Assembly (NCBI GenBank): GCA_002450755.1
Contig: DKAI01000044.1
Coordinates: forward strand, 1 to 20,073
Direction: 5' to 3'
DNA from: Deltaproteobacteria bacterium UBA6930
Lineage (GTDB): Bacteria; Myxococcota_A; UBA9160; UBA6930
DNA length: 20,073 bases
Shown: piece after piece, positions 6,709 to 13,795 of the stretch
How the letters are laid out: the number at the start of each line of letters is the position of its first letter
How positions within the stretch are numbered: position 1 is the first letter of the stretch
Translations under genes and position numbers: made by a program
The notes under the pieces: model-generated
What the model was told of the DNA's origin: nothing
What the model saw: only the letters and a program-made list of their open reading frames with translations
Databases searched by the model: none

Positions 6709-8013
6709 GTGAAACTCTCGACTGATAGAAACAAGGGAATTTTAGAAGGACTCAACATCGGTATCGTAGGGGGTTCTCTTAGCGCATGTGCGCTCGCTCC
6801 GATGCTTCTTCGTGGTGGTGCGCATGTAACTATATTTGAACGTTCATCGGGAAACCTTGACGATCGCGGTGTGGGATTAGCCATGAAAATATCTACTCTC
6901 GCCGAGCTCCACCGAAGAGACTTGATTGACCAAGATTTACCGTATGTCCCAATTTGGTTGAGAACATTTTCACGTACACACAAAACTTCGCAAGATTCTC
7001 AGGATCTGTGGAGAACTTACTGGCGTCAACCTGTGGCATTTCATGCTAATCACTGGGGAGTCCTTTTTAAGTCACTACGAAAGCGCGTTCCTGACAGCAT
7101 CTATTTTAAAAACTACGAAACCGTGAGAATTGAAGAAGAAAGAAACGGAGCCGTCACCCTGCACTTTTTGGAACAGGAACCAAAAACTTTCGATCTCGTG
7201 ATTTTTGCAGATGGTTACGAATCAACCGGAAGAAGGCTCCTGCACCCTAACCTTGCCCTTGGAGCAACCAAATACTTCCTCTGGAGAGGTATGATTGACG
7301 AATGGGAGTCTCCTCTTCCCGCAAAATATGCCGATACAATATCCTATTTTGGTTATCCTTTTGGACACGGCTTTGTTTACTACGTTCCGAGCCCCGAACA
7401 TGGTTCAACTCCTGGAAAGAGAAGGATAAATTGGGCTTTTCACGAGACAATTGCAGATAAAGATGTTCCTGGAATTGTTCCCGACGAAGATGGTTACGTG
7501 CGGACAGGCCTGAGCCCGGGGGCAGCGAGTAAAGCGCAGGTTCAATACTGCCAGGCGATAGCCAAAAAATATTTCCCTCCATACTTTTCCGAAGTTGTTG
7601 AGAGGACCCAACAACCGTTTATCCAACCCGTTATGGAAGCTTGCTCTCCGAACTATGTCAAAGGTAGAGCCTGCTTGATAGGAGACGCTGCCGTGCTTTC
7701 ACGGCCGCATATTGGGGGGGGTGCAGGCAAAGCATTGGATGATGTTCTGTCTTTAGTCGACCATCTTACCGGAGAAACTTCTTTAGATGTCGCCCTGTCC
7801 AATTTTGAAAAAGAACGAAGCGTGTTCGGTAAAGAAGTTTTTGAATTAGGTGCCGCACTCGGCAAGCATCTTGTGGAAGCCACTCCCGACTGGGATGTCA
7901 TGGATCATCAATCTATGGAGCATTGGTGGGAGAAAGTCATTGGTGATCGCTATTGGTTCTGGATTAATGAAGTAGATTCGACACATCCCTACAGCACTGA
8001 CTCCAAGTCCTAA
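6709..8013 (+). CDS. FAD-dependent aromatic-ring monooxygenase (p-hydroxybenzoate hydroxylase fold)
   Basis: A 434-residue flavin hydroxylase using NAD(P)H and O2 to hydroxylate an already oxygenated aromatic or heteroaromatic ring; cytoplasmic. Group A motifs are all visible: the FAD dinucleotide motif near the N-terminus (GIVGGSLSACALAPML, residues 18-33, followed by VTIFERS), the D168-G169 pair (FADGYES) that binds both FAD and NADPH, and the G325-D326 motif (LIGDAAVLSRPHIGGGAG) that contacts the FAD ribose. The 'IVGGS' start resembles 2,6-dihydroxypyridine 3-hydroxylase-type enzymes more than salicylate hydroxylases, hinting at a heteroaromatic substrate, though this is weak. The GTG start at 6709 is backed by AAAGGAAG six bases upstream. 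It could supply the dihydroxylated substrate for the bicupin enzyme. It converges with the nitroreductase gene, leaving 18 bases between the stops. Confidence 0.92.
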   Translation: MKLSTDRNKGILEGLNIGIVGGSLSACALAPMLLRGGAHVTIFERSSGNLDDRGVGLAMKISTLAELHRRDLIDQDLPYVPIWLRTFSRTHKTSQDSQDLWRTYWRQPVAFHANHWGVLFKSLRKRVPDSIYFKNYETVRIEEERNGAVTLHFLEQEPKTFDLVIFADGYESTGRRLLHPNLALGATKYFLWRGMIDEWESPLPAKYADTISYFGYPFGHGFVYYVPSPEHGSTPGKRRINWAFHETIADKDVPGIVPDEDGYVRTGLSPGAASKAQVQYCQAIAKKYFPPYFSEVVERTQQPFIQPVMEACSPNYVKGRACLIGDAAVLSRPHIGGGAGKALDDVLSLVDHLTGETSLDVALSNFEKERSVFGKEVFELGAALGKHLVEATPDWDVMDHQSMEHWWEKVIGDRYWFWINEVDSTHPYSTDSKS

Positions 8014-8031
8014 AGGGTTCGGCCAAGTCGA

Positions 8032-8628
8032 TTACCACTTATTCCAATGCGTGACTTCTTCAAGCGGTTTTCTGCGCACAGGCCCAAAAGATCGCTCGGG
8101 GTAGCCAACAGCGGCACAGAAGCAGAGGTGGACGTCCTCGGGAACGGAAAGTTCAGATCGAATGGCATCCTCAGCGACCATCTGAAAAGTCGTAAAGGTG
8201 GATCCAATACCCATAGAGCGTGCCGCTACGATCAAGTTCTGCGCCGCCGGATAAATTGTGGAATGCATGAACTCGATTGAGGGTTCATGGGGTGGGTAAA
8301 TCTTGCGCGCAGCGCCAATAATCCATGCTGGGACATTAGAAAAGTTCTCCGCTAGATGAATGGCTCCTTTGTACATGCGGTCACTTACAGGATCTATATC
8401 ATCAGGCAAGTTTTCGAAAACAGGAGCCATTCCACTCGCTACCGCCTCGCCTATAACTTTTTTAATATTCGAATCCGTTAAAACGATAAATTCCCACCCT
8501 TGACTGTTTCCTGGACTTGATGCGCGAGTAGCCGCGTAGATAAGGCGTTGCAGATCCGCCTCTGGGATCGGATCGGATTTTAGGTAACGCATGGCAATGC
8601 ATGTTTCCATAGCCTCAATTACATCCAT
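8032..8628 (-). CDS. Nitroreductase family FMN oxidoreductase
   Basis: A 198-residue single-domain protein of the nitroreductase family, which uses FMN and NAD(P)H to reduce nitro groups, quinones, enones or iodinated aromatics. Family signatures are visible: an N-terminal helix ending in R14-Y-L-K (usually RRxF), the FMN-phosphate segment ATRASSPGNSQGW, the AARSMGIGSTF helix before the re-face loop, and the C-terminal VGYPERSFGPVRRKPLEEV. An excellent AAAAGGAG lies upstream of the ATG. It is the third gene in the minus-strand direction after the Rieske alpha and beta genes, but a 110-base gap (8629-8738) separates it from beta; I see no clear terminator there, so co-transcription is possible. 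A reductive step on an aromatic or quinone intermediate fits the context. Actual substrate unknown. Confidence 0.9.
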   Translation of the reverse strand: MDVIEAMETCIAMRYLKSDPIPEADLQRLIYAATRASSPGNSQGWEFIVLTDSNIKKVIGEAVASGMAPVFENLPDDIDPVSDRMYKGAIHLAENFSNVPAWIIGAARKIYPPHEPSIEFMHSTIYPAAQNLIVAARSMGIGSTFTTFQMVAEDAIRSELSVPEDVHLCFCAAVGYPERSFGPVRRKPLEEVTHWNKW

Positions 8629-8738
8629 CAGGTTCTCCTTTTTAAAGTCGCAGGATTAATTACCGCAAAGAATTTGTCGCAAAGTTTTTCCCGTATCCTT
8701 TTTACCACGGAGGGTGCCAGCTAGGTGACAAAAAACAT

Positions 8739-9218
8739 CTAAATCGGATAAATCAGCGAGTTCGGTACGATCACCGAATCAAAAATACAATGTAGTTTCG
8801 TAAACACAAAACCAGACTCTTCTTGGATAAGATTTGCATCGTATCGACCTACTTGAAGAATTTTAGTTTCTTGATCAACAATCGTCTCGAAAACACAATA
8901 ATTAGCGATCGCTTTGAGATGGTCTTCAGAGGGATCGATTCGTACGCCGCTTATAATGTGCCTTGTGAAGCGCGGCTCGTACATCATAGTTTCTTCTACA
9001 CCAAAAACACGATCTCTTAACATCTTTCGGCTTTCGCAGCGCACTGTGGCTAATGGAAAGCCTTGATCAAAATTTTCACGAGAGATAATCTGATATTCGG
9101 CATCAGTTGCGAAGCAAGCAAGAAATTTGTCCCAATCTCCAGCATCAATTGCTGCACCATAGGAATCGAGGAAGTCTTGGACTTCAATTCGAAGAAGAAG
9201 TAACTCTTCGCGCGACAC
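8739..9218 (-). CDS. Rieske aromatic-ring-hydroxylating oxygenase, beta (small) subunit
   Basis: A 159-residue protein of the SnoaL/NTF2-like fold, the size of small subunits of Rieske non-haem iron oxygenases. Support comes from the N-terminal helix with EVQDFLDSYGAAIDAGDWDKF, the following CFATDAEYQI strand, and the middle segment MYEPRFTRHIISGVRI with its conserved Arg and His, as in anthranilate, benzoate and salicylate hydroxylase beta subunits. Beta subunits are structural in an alpha3beta3 complex and carry no cofactor. The GTG start overlaps the alpha stop by one base (TAGTG), the classic arrangement for coupled, equimolar translation. Gene order alpha-beta is the usual one. I see no motif that narrows the substrate. 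Confidence 0.88.
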   Translation of the reverse strand: MSREELLLLRIEVQDFLDSYGAAIDAGDWDKFLACFATDAEYQIISRENFDQGFPLATVRCESRKMLRDRVFGVEETMMYEPRFTRHIISGVRIDPSEDHLKAIANYCVFETIVDQETKILQVGRYDANLIQEESGFVFTKLHCIFDSVIVPNSLIYPI

Positions 9219-10498
9219 TAAAATAAGCCCATAACTTTTCGATAATATCCGTAAAAACCCCGAATCGCTGACTCGGTTACCATGTGTTCTTCTTCACTAG
9301 TTCCGAGCCCACCCATTTCCATAATTCCCTCATCACGCTGATAAGGCACCACACCCTCTTGGCTAAACTTCATTACCTCACTGTCATCGGCAGACACAAA
9401 CCCCGCTGCACCCATGAGATTTGCTTGTCGCAACCTTCGGCGCACCATTTCCTCATCATCATTCTTGTAACCAAAGAACGTCCAATCCAACCGGAACTTA
9501 TTCGGACCTTGAGGAACAATGTGTCGCATGGCGAGAGTATTCGATTGTTGCTGTACTATCAGATTAGGCCATAGCGTCTGCATTACGACTGTTGCGGTAC
9601 CAGGAAATTCTCTTTTCGGATCGAGCAGTCTATCGTCATTTAGAATTAAATCTGTTTTTAAATTTTCCATATCTTTAGTAGCTGTCGTAGCCTTCTGATC
9701 TCCCTTGCTAGAGATTAAGCATGCATGTCGTCCGTAGTCATCCATGTGCACCGCGGAAGGCTGGTCGGCTCTAAACAGACCGAAAGTAACCAAAAACACG
9801 TGTAACAAACTTGCGTGGTAGGGATCCTTAATGTTTTCAAACATTAACTTCCAATTTGCAGGAATATCTTGTCGCTGATAACCAAGAACTTGAAGTTCAC
9901 GGCCATCAAAAACGCGGTTAAAATATCCAAGCATTCTTTCTCCAAGATAAGCTTCTATCGTTGAAGGCTTATCCGCAAAACTCGCAAACAACACACCATT
10001 ACGTTCCGCTACTGAGAGCTGTCGTAAACCGTGGGCCTTCCTATCAAAATTTTCGGGCATGCCTCCCTGGCCTTTAACGCCTCTCCGAAAGGGCACCCCA
10101 ATCAAATCACCGGATAGATCGTAAGACCATTGATGGTATGGACACACAAAACGTTTCGTATTTCCAAGGCGTTCACGACAGAATTGGACACCACGATGTG
10201 CGCACCGATTTTCGAAGACATAAAATTTTCCGTTCTCATCTTTGACGATCACAACGGGTTTATCGCCAACATATGATCGCTTAAAATCACCGGGATTGGG
10301 GAGTTCGCAGCTCAGTGCGACGTAATTCCAATGGGGACCCCCAAAGACTTTCTCCTGCTCCCGTTTATAATTCGCAGGATCTGAATAAATCCAATAAGGG
10401 ACCCGCGATATGCCCTCTTCAGGCCAGTGATCCGTGGCTGTCGGCTTTTGCAATGGAGTCTCCCTATCCTCAAGCAAATTTACATAAGGCATAGCCAA
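9218..10498 (-). CDS. Rieske aromatic-ring-hydroxylating oxygenase, alpha (catalytic) subunit
   Basis: Catalytic subunit of a two-component-type Rieske oxygenase, 426 residues. The [2Fe-2S] cluster motif is C99-A-H101-R-G...C119-P-Y-H122-Q-W. The mononuclear iron site shows N222-I-K-D225-P-Y-H228-x4-H233, with the third ligand expected at Asp371 or Asp372 (SADDSEVMKF). Asp225 is the bridge that carries electrons between neighbouring subunits. The 'NIKDPYHASLLH' form is close to the anthranilate/salicylate 5-hydroxylase-type group, suggesting an aromatic acid substrate (inference). Two starts are possible: TTG at 10498, with GAGG six bases upstream, or ATG at 10492; spacing favours the first. 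No ferredoxin or reductase gene lies nearby. The gene diverges from the diiron-oxygenase gene across a 70-base region. Confidence 0.94.
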   Translation of the reverse strand: MAMPYVNLLEDRETPLQKPTATDHWPEEGISRVPYWIYSDPANYKREQEKVFGGPHWNYVALSCELPNPGDFKRSYVGDKPVVIVKDENGKFYVFENRCAHRGVQFCRERLGNTKRFVCPYHQWSYDLSGDLIGVPFRRGVKGQGGMPENFDRKAHGLRQLSVAERNGVLFASFADKPSTIEAYLGERMLGYFNRVFDGRELQVLGYQRQDIPANWKLMFENIKDPYHASLLHVFLVTFGLFRADQPSAVHMDDYGRHACLISSKGDQKATTATKDMENLKTDLILNDDRLLDPKREFPGTATVVMQTLWPNLIVQQQSNTLAMRHIVPQGPNKFRLDWTFFGYKNDDEEMVRRRLRQANLMGAAGFVSADDSEVMKFSQEGVVPYQRDEGIMEMGGLGTSEEEHMVTESAIRGFYGYYRKVMGLF

Positions 10499-10568
10499 TA
10501 AGTGCCTCTAGGGTATTCTCCATTTTCTTTTGGAGCAAGTAAGTATCAACTTGGAGTTATGAAGCAAA
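10499..10568. promoter_or_regulatory. Divergent control region between Rieske oxygenase and diiron protein genes
   Basis: This 70-base gap separates divergent starts and must hold the signals for both. It contains a short inverted repeat, CTCCA (10518-10522) and TGGAG (10531-10535), around an 8-base pyrimidine loop, midway between the genes. That could be an operator or a chance hairpin. I see no convincing -35/-10 pair. GAGG serves the Rieske alpha start on the minus strand; the plus-strand gene has only a weakly placed GGAG 12 bases before its ATG. Confidence 0.35.
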
Positions 10569-11285
10569 ATGAGCGGCGAATCTGTTATTAAGCACCTTGA
10601 CGAAGTAGTTGACGACTTTGCGAGGACGGTCCCCTTCTTTTATGAGCCACTTACTCGGGGAAGAGCAATAACTTTCGTAGAGCAACACCGGCTAAATACG
10701 AGACAAAGAAATACTGTGCTTAAGCTCCGAGTAGCCACGAACTGCCCCGACTGGGAAGTAAGAACGAACATTCTTAAGGGCTGTACCCAGGAGGCGATCG
10801 CAGACTCAGAATACGGAGGCGGAAAAGCACATTGGGAAATACTCCAGGAGCTGGGTACCTACATCGACCTGGAGCTCTCGGAAATTCAGGCCGCTGAGCC
10901 GTTAAAAAGCACCAGACTCTGCTGGCTGGCTTGGGACTCTCTCATGAGCAACACACATTGGCTAGAAGGACTGATAGCAAACACCTGTGCCGAGCGCGTG
11001 AATGTTCCTGGTTACGGCCTAGGTTTGGTTCGGGAAAAAGGCTGGTTCGGTATGGAAAGAGAACGCTGGAGGCAACTCTTTTCCCTAACAGACGAACAAC
11101 TTGATTTCTTTTCCCTTCACACTGAGGCTGACATCGAACATTCTGATCTCGGTTGGAATACGGTTGCAAAACACGCGACTAACCTCGGAATGGAGGACGC
11201 CGTCGTCGAGGCGTGTCGGCTGAACCTGGTAGTTTGGGGGCAGTATCTCCAAGGAATTGCCGACTACGGCGATTTACGAGATTAA
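10569..11285 (+). CDS. Haem-oxygenase-like diiron oxidase (HDO/PqqC/TenA-like fold)
   Basis: A 238-residue, all-helical protein with the ligand pattern of haem-oxygenase-like diiron enzymes (CADD, UndA, BesC, SznF central domain). The final helix gives the diagnostic H184-x3-D188-x2-H191 (LHTEADIEHSD). Earlier helices offer E75 or E81, H88 (SEYGGGKAHWEI) and E133 (HWLEGLIA), which together would make a full two-iron site. Known relatives do O2-driven oxidations such as decarboxylative alkene formation, N-oxygenation, C-C cleavage of amino acids or p-aminobenzoate synthesis. The pathway context suggests oxidation of a small acid or amine, but the substrate is unknown. The gene diverges from the Rieske genes and converges with the CoA-transferase gene, sharing TTAA as overlapping stops. 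Because TenA and PqqC share the fold without iron, the assignment rests on the His/Asp/Glu pattern. Confidence 0.8.
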   Translation: MSGESVIKHLDEVVDDFARTVPFFYEPLTRGRAITFVEQHRLNTRQRNTVLKLRVATNCPDWEVRTNILKGCTQEAIADSEYGGGKAHWEILQELGTYIDLELSEIQAAEPLKSTRLCWLAWDSLMSNTHWLEGLIANTCAERVNVPGYGLGLVREKGWFGMERERWRQLFSLTDEQLDFFSLHTEADIEHSDLGWNTVAKHATNLGMEDAVVEACRLNLVVWGQYLQGIADYGDLRD

Positions 11286-12493
11286 TTTTCCTCTAACGCA
11301 ACTTTTTCTATCTCTTCCTGTGACATGCCAGCCTCGGACAAGACTTCAGCCGTGTGTTCTCCAAGTGCAGGTATTGGGCCTGTATGCGTCAGCGGATCGC
11401 CGCGAAAGGTCACTGGCGACGCGACCGCAGTCATTTTCTCCTCGACTTCCCCAGCCGGAATTTCAATAAAACCTCCGGCTGCGTGTAGCTGTTCGTCTTC
11501 GACTACCTCAGCAAGACTTTGTGCTGGGGCCCACCAAACATCCTCTGCATCAAAGCGTTTAGCCCAATACTCTCTGGGTTGGGTTTTAAAACCCCGATCA
11601 AATTCCGCCACAAGATCCTCAGAATGGCGCTTCCGCGATTTAGCGTCTTTAAACCTTTCATCCTCAGCTAGCTCTTCTCGACCCAGCGCCCGAAGAACGC
11701 CTGGAAAGTGCCTTTCAGCCTCTAGACCGATTAGCCAAAACCATTTTCCATCCCCAGCTTCGTAGCAGTTAACAAGTGCCAGAGGATTCTTATCTCTAGC
11801 TTTAGTGGACTCGATCCTCCCGAATTGCAGTTGGATTCCAATATCTCCGCCAATTGTGTACGCTCCTGCACGAAGGAGCGAGGTTTCTACAATTCGGCCT
11901 TTTCCCGTCCTACCTCTTTCGAATACTGCGCCCAGAATTCCTGAAACCGTGCTGATTCCCGTGACGTGGTCACCCAAACCCGCACGAACGCCAACAGGAG
12001 CTGCGTCTCTGGGAACGAGGTGCCTTGCAATTCCGCCACGAGCCCAAAAGGCCCCGATATCATAGCCAGGCCTACCTGCTTCCGGCCCATCTAGTCCATA
12101 ACCAGAGACGGTAGCCACAATCAATTTCGGAAAACGTTCGTGCACCTGACTTGGATGTAAATTCAAACGCTCCAAAGCCGAGGGGCGCATATTTGAGAGA
12201 AAGATATCTGCGCCCTCTAAAAGCTTCTCCATAGCGGCCTTTCCCTCATCGCTACGTAGATCTAAAACGACGCTTCGTTTGCCACGGTTATCCAAGGCAA
12301 AGGCAGGATTGGGCATGTCTTCCTTGTAGCCAATGGCCTTGAAAAGATTCCTCTGAGGATCACCTACAGGAGGCTCCACCTTGACCACATCTGCACCCCA
12401 GTCGGCCATAATTCCGCCGGCTGATGGGCCAGCCACCCAGACTGTCATTTCTACTACTTTCAAGCCATTAAGTACTGGAACCGGCGAACCCAT
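11282..12493 (-). CDS. CaiB/BaiF (family III) CoA-transferase
   Basis: A 403-residue family III CoA-transferase, which moves CoA between carboxylic acids through an aspartyl-CoA anhydride and works as an interlocked dimer. The N-terminal LNGLKVVEMTVWVAGPSAG, the MADWGADVVKVEPP strand, the NRGKRSVVLDLR segment and GRPGYDIGAFWARGG are all typical, with Asp145 the expected catalytic nucleophile. The ATG has AAGGAG six bases upstream. It lies 81 bases downstream of the ACAD11-type kinase gene on the same strand, probably in one operon. In this setting it would load a pathway acid, perhaps a ring-cleavage product, onto CoA for the neighbouring acyl-CoA dehydrogenase. Its stop overlaps that of the convergent diiron gene. 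Donor and acceptor acids cannot be told from sequence. Confidence 0.93.
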   Translation of the reverse strand: MGSPVPVLNGLKVVEMTVWVAGPSAGGIMADWGADVVKVEPPVGDPQRNLFKAIGYKEDMPNPAFALDNRGKRSVVLDLRSDEGKAAMEKLLEGADIFLSNMRPSALERLNLHPSQVHERFPKLIVATVSGYGLDGPEAGRPGYDIGAFWARGGIARHLVPRDAAPVGVRAGLGDHVTGISTVSGILGAVFERGRTGKGRIVETSLLRAGAYTIGGDIGIQLQFGRIESTKARDKNPLALVNCYEAGDGKWFWLIGLEAERHFPGVLRALGREELAEDERFKDAKSRKRHSEDLVAEFDRGFKTQPREYWAKRFDAEDVWWAPAQSLAEVVEDEQLHAAGGFIEIPAGEVEEKMTAVASPVTFRGDPLTHTGPIPALGEHTAEVLSEAGMSQEEIEKVALEEN

Positions 12494-12574
12494 ATCATTC
12501 TCCTTTATAGTGCATCTATTCTATACGGGTGTGATCCGCCCGGCTAGATAGCTGAGGCTTCCAAAGAGCAAAAA

Positions 12575-13639
12575 TCAAGCGTCCATCTTCTCTTGAGCGA
12601 TTTGCCAACCTGTTTCAGCGAGCATTTTAGCTTTCGCTCCCCTCTCTAGGGCATGATCCGATGACGCGTTACCCTGAAGACCTCGCTTATAGACACCCTG
12701 ACAGATTGCAGCCAGGCGAAACTGGGCGAATACCTGATAGAAGGGCCAGTCAACTATCTCCCCTCGGCCAGCTCTGCTCGCATAGGAGCGAACGTAATCT
12801 TCCTCGGTAGGGATGCCGAGAAGTTCAAGGTCCAAGCCTCCAAAACTGTTCTCTTCGCCTTCCGGAAGTCGATACGGCATTGTGTTGTATGCCAGGTCAG
12901 CGAGAGGGTGGCCCAGTGTACACAGCTCCCAGTCCAAAATCGCTACTATGCGAGGCTCGGAAGGATGCAGAACCGTATTCTCCAGACGATAATCGCCATG
13001 CGCAATTGCAGTAAGATCCTCAGATGGAATCCGCTTCGGCAAAAACTCGACCAGAGCTTCCATAGCCGGAATCACTTCTGTCTGTGCAGCGCGATATTGC
13101 TTGATCCATAAAGCTACCTGCCTCGGAATGTATTCTCCCGCTTTCCCAAATTTTCCCAAACCAACTGAGGCAAAATCGGTCCTGTGAAGCTTCGCAAGTA
13201 TATCATTCATCGAATCGTAAATTGATCCACGCTCGGACGGACTCATCTCCGGCAAAGATGCTTCCCTTGAAACCCGACCTTCTACATGTTCCATCACATA
13301 AAAAGGTGTTCCAATAATATTTTCATCTTGGCACAAGACTCTTACGTTAGGCACAGGCACTTCACTCTCTCGGAGGGCGTCCATAACCTTAAACTCCCGC
13401 TCAACCGCATGCGCCTTCGGCAAAAGTTCTCCGGGAGGCTTTTTCCTCAGTACGTAACGGGATTCACCGGATTCGAGAAGGAACGTAGGATTCGACTGAC
13501 CTCCCTCGAATTGCCAGACTTTAAGGGCCCCTTCGTAACCGGACATGTTTTTGGAGAGATATCCATCCAGAGCCTTCTCGTCAAAGCAGTGCGCTTCGCG
13601 AACTTCGGTTATCACGGGTGTAAGTTGGTCTTCAATCAA
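12575..13639 (-). CDS. ACAD10/11-type aminoglycoside phosphotransferase-fold kinase
   Basis: A small-molecule kinase of the APH fold, about 354 residues from the chosen start. Numbered from there, the N-lobe carries YVLRKKPPGELLPKAHAVER (K66/K67 region), a phrase characteristic of the kinase domain of ACAD10/ACAD11 and bacterial homologues. The catalytic loop is H214-G-D216-Y-R-L-E-N221, and the metal-binding D236-W-E-L-C-T-L-G follows. In mammalian ACAD10/11 and bacterial LvaA this domain phosphorylates 4-hydroxyacyl-CoA, and an acyl-CoA dehydrogenase-fold partner then removes the phosphate. Here a separate acyl-CoA dehydrogenase gene is divergent and adjacent, and a CoA-transferase gene follows. 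Start choice: TTG at 13639 has AGGAGG at 7-base spacing; the frame also extends to a TTG at 13660 without a good binding site. Antibiotic resistance is unlikely given the ACAD-type motifs. Confidence 0.88.
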   Translation of the reverse strand: MIEDQLTPVITEVREAHCFDEKALDGYLSKNMSGYEGALKVWQFEGGQSNPTFLLESGESRYVLRKKPPGELLPKAHAVEREFKVMDALRESEVPVPNVRVLCQDENIIGTPFYVMEHVEGRVSREASLPEMSPSERGSIYDSMNDILAKLHRTDFASVGLGKFGKAGEYIPRQVALWIKQYRAAQTEVIPAMEALVEFLPKRIPSEDLTAIAHGDYRLENTVLHPSEPRIVAILDWELCTLGHPLADLAYNTMPYRLPEGEENSFGGLDLELLGIPTEEDYVRSYASRAGRGEIVDWPFYQVFAQFRLAAICQGVYKRGLQGNASSDHALERGAKAKMLAETGWQIAQEKMDA

Positions 13640-13646
13640 TCTCAGC

Positions 13647-13652
13647 CCTCCT
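13647..13652 (-). promoter_or_regulatory. Ribosome binding site AGGAGG that sets the kinase start
   Basis: A perfect Shine-Dalgarno sequence (AGGAGG on the minus strand) lies 7 bases before TTG 13639-13637. It falls inside the longer reading frame that begins at TTG 13660. This favours the shorter protein, seven residues less, as the real product. Confidence 0.6.
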
Positions 13653-13660
13653 GGCTTCAA

Positions 13661-13683
13661 AGTGAATTCTACTGCCGTTCACT
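13661..13683. repeat. Perfect 6-base inverted repeat, possible operator
   Basis: AGTGAA (13661-13666) and TTCACT (13678-13683) form perfect arms around an 11-base centre, giving a 23-base dyad. It lies 21 bases upstream of the preferred kinase start, within the 135-base gap between the divergent kinase and acyl-CoA dehydrogenase genes. Size and place suit a dimeric repressor site, but arms this short can arise by chance and no regulator gene is in the window. Confidence 0.35.
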
Positions 13684-13795
13684 ACAAAAAATAAAGCAGA
13701 GAACCTTTCGAAGCTCTCACTTTGTCCCATTTTCACTTCAATGACCGATAGACAAGACCTAGACTACGAAATGCAGAATAAATCGGAGACATATA

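Noticed and set aside
7247..7582. 111-codon minus-strand frame inside the FAD monooxygenase gene
   Set aside because: Shadow of a well-supported gene; no motif, and its start lacks a binding site.
8629..8738. Terminator or small RNA between the Rieske beta and nitroreductase genes
   Set aside because: I looked for a GC-rich hairpin followed by a T-run and for a small open frame in this 110-base gap and found neither convincingly.
11325..11765. 146-codon open frame on the plus strand opposite the CoA-transferase gene
   Set aside because: It is Ser/Ala/Pro-rich with no recognisable domain, lies wholly antisense to a gene with clear CaiB/BaiF motifs, and lacks a convincing ribosome binding site.
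12575..13639. Aminoglycoside resistance gene
   Set aside because: Although the fold is that of aminoglycoside phosphotransferases, the YVLRKKPPG segment and neighbouring CoA genes match the ACAD10/11-type metabolic kinases.
13286..13744. 152-codon open frame on the plus strand opposite the kinase gene
   Set aside because: Antisense to a kinase with intact catalytic motifs; composition is Arg/Phe/His-rich noise and no family pattern is visible.
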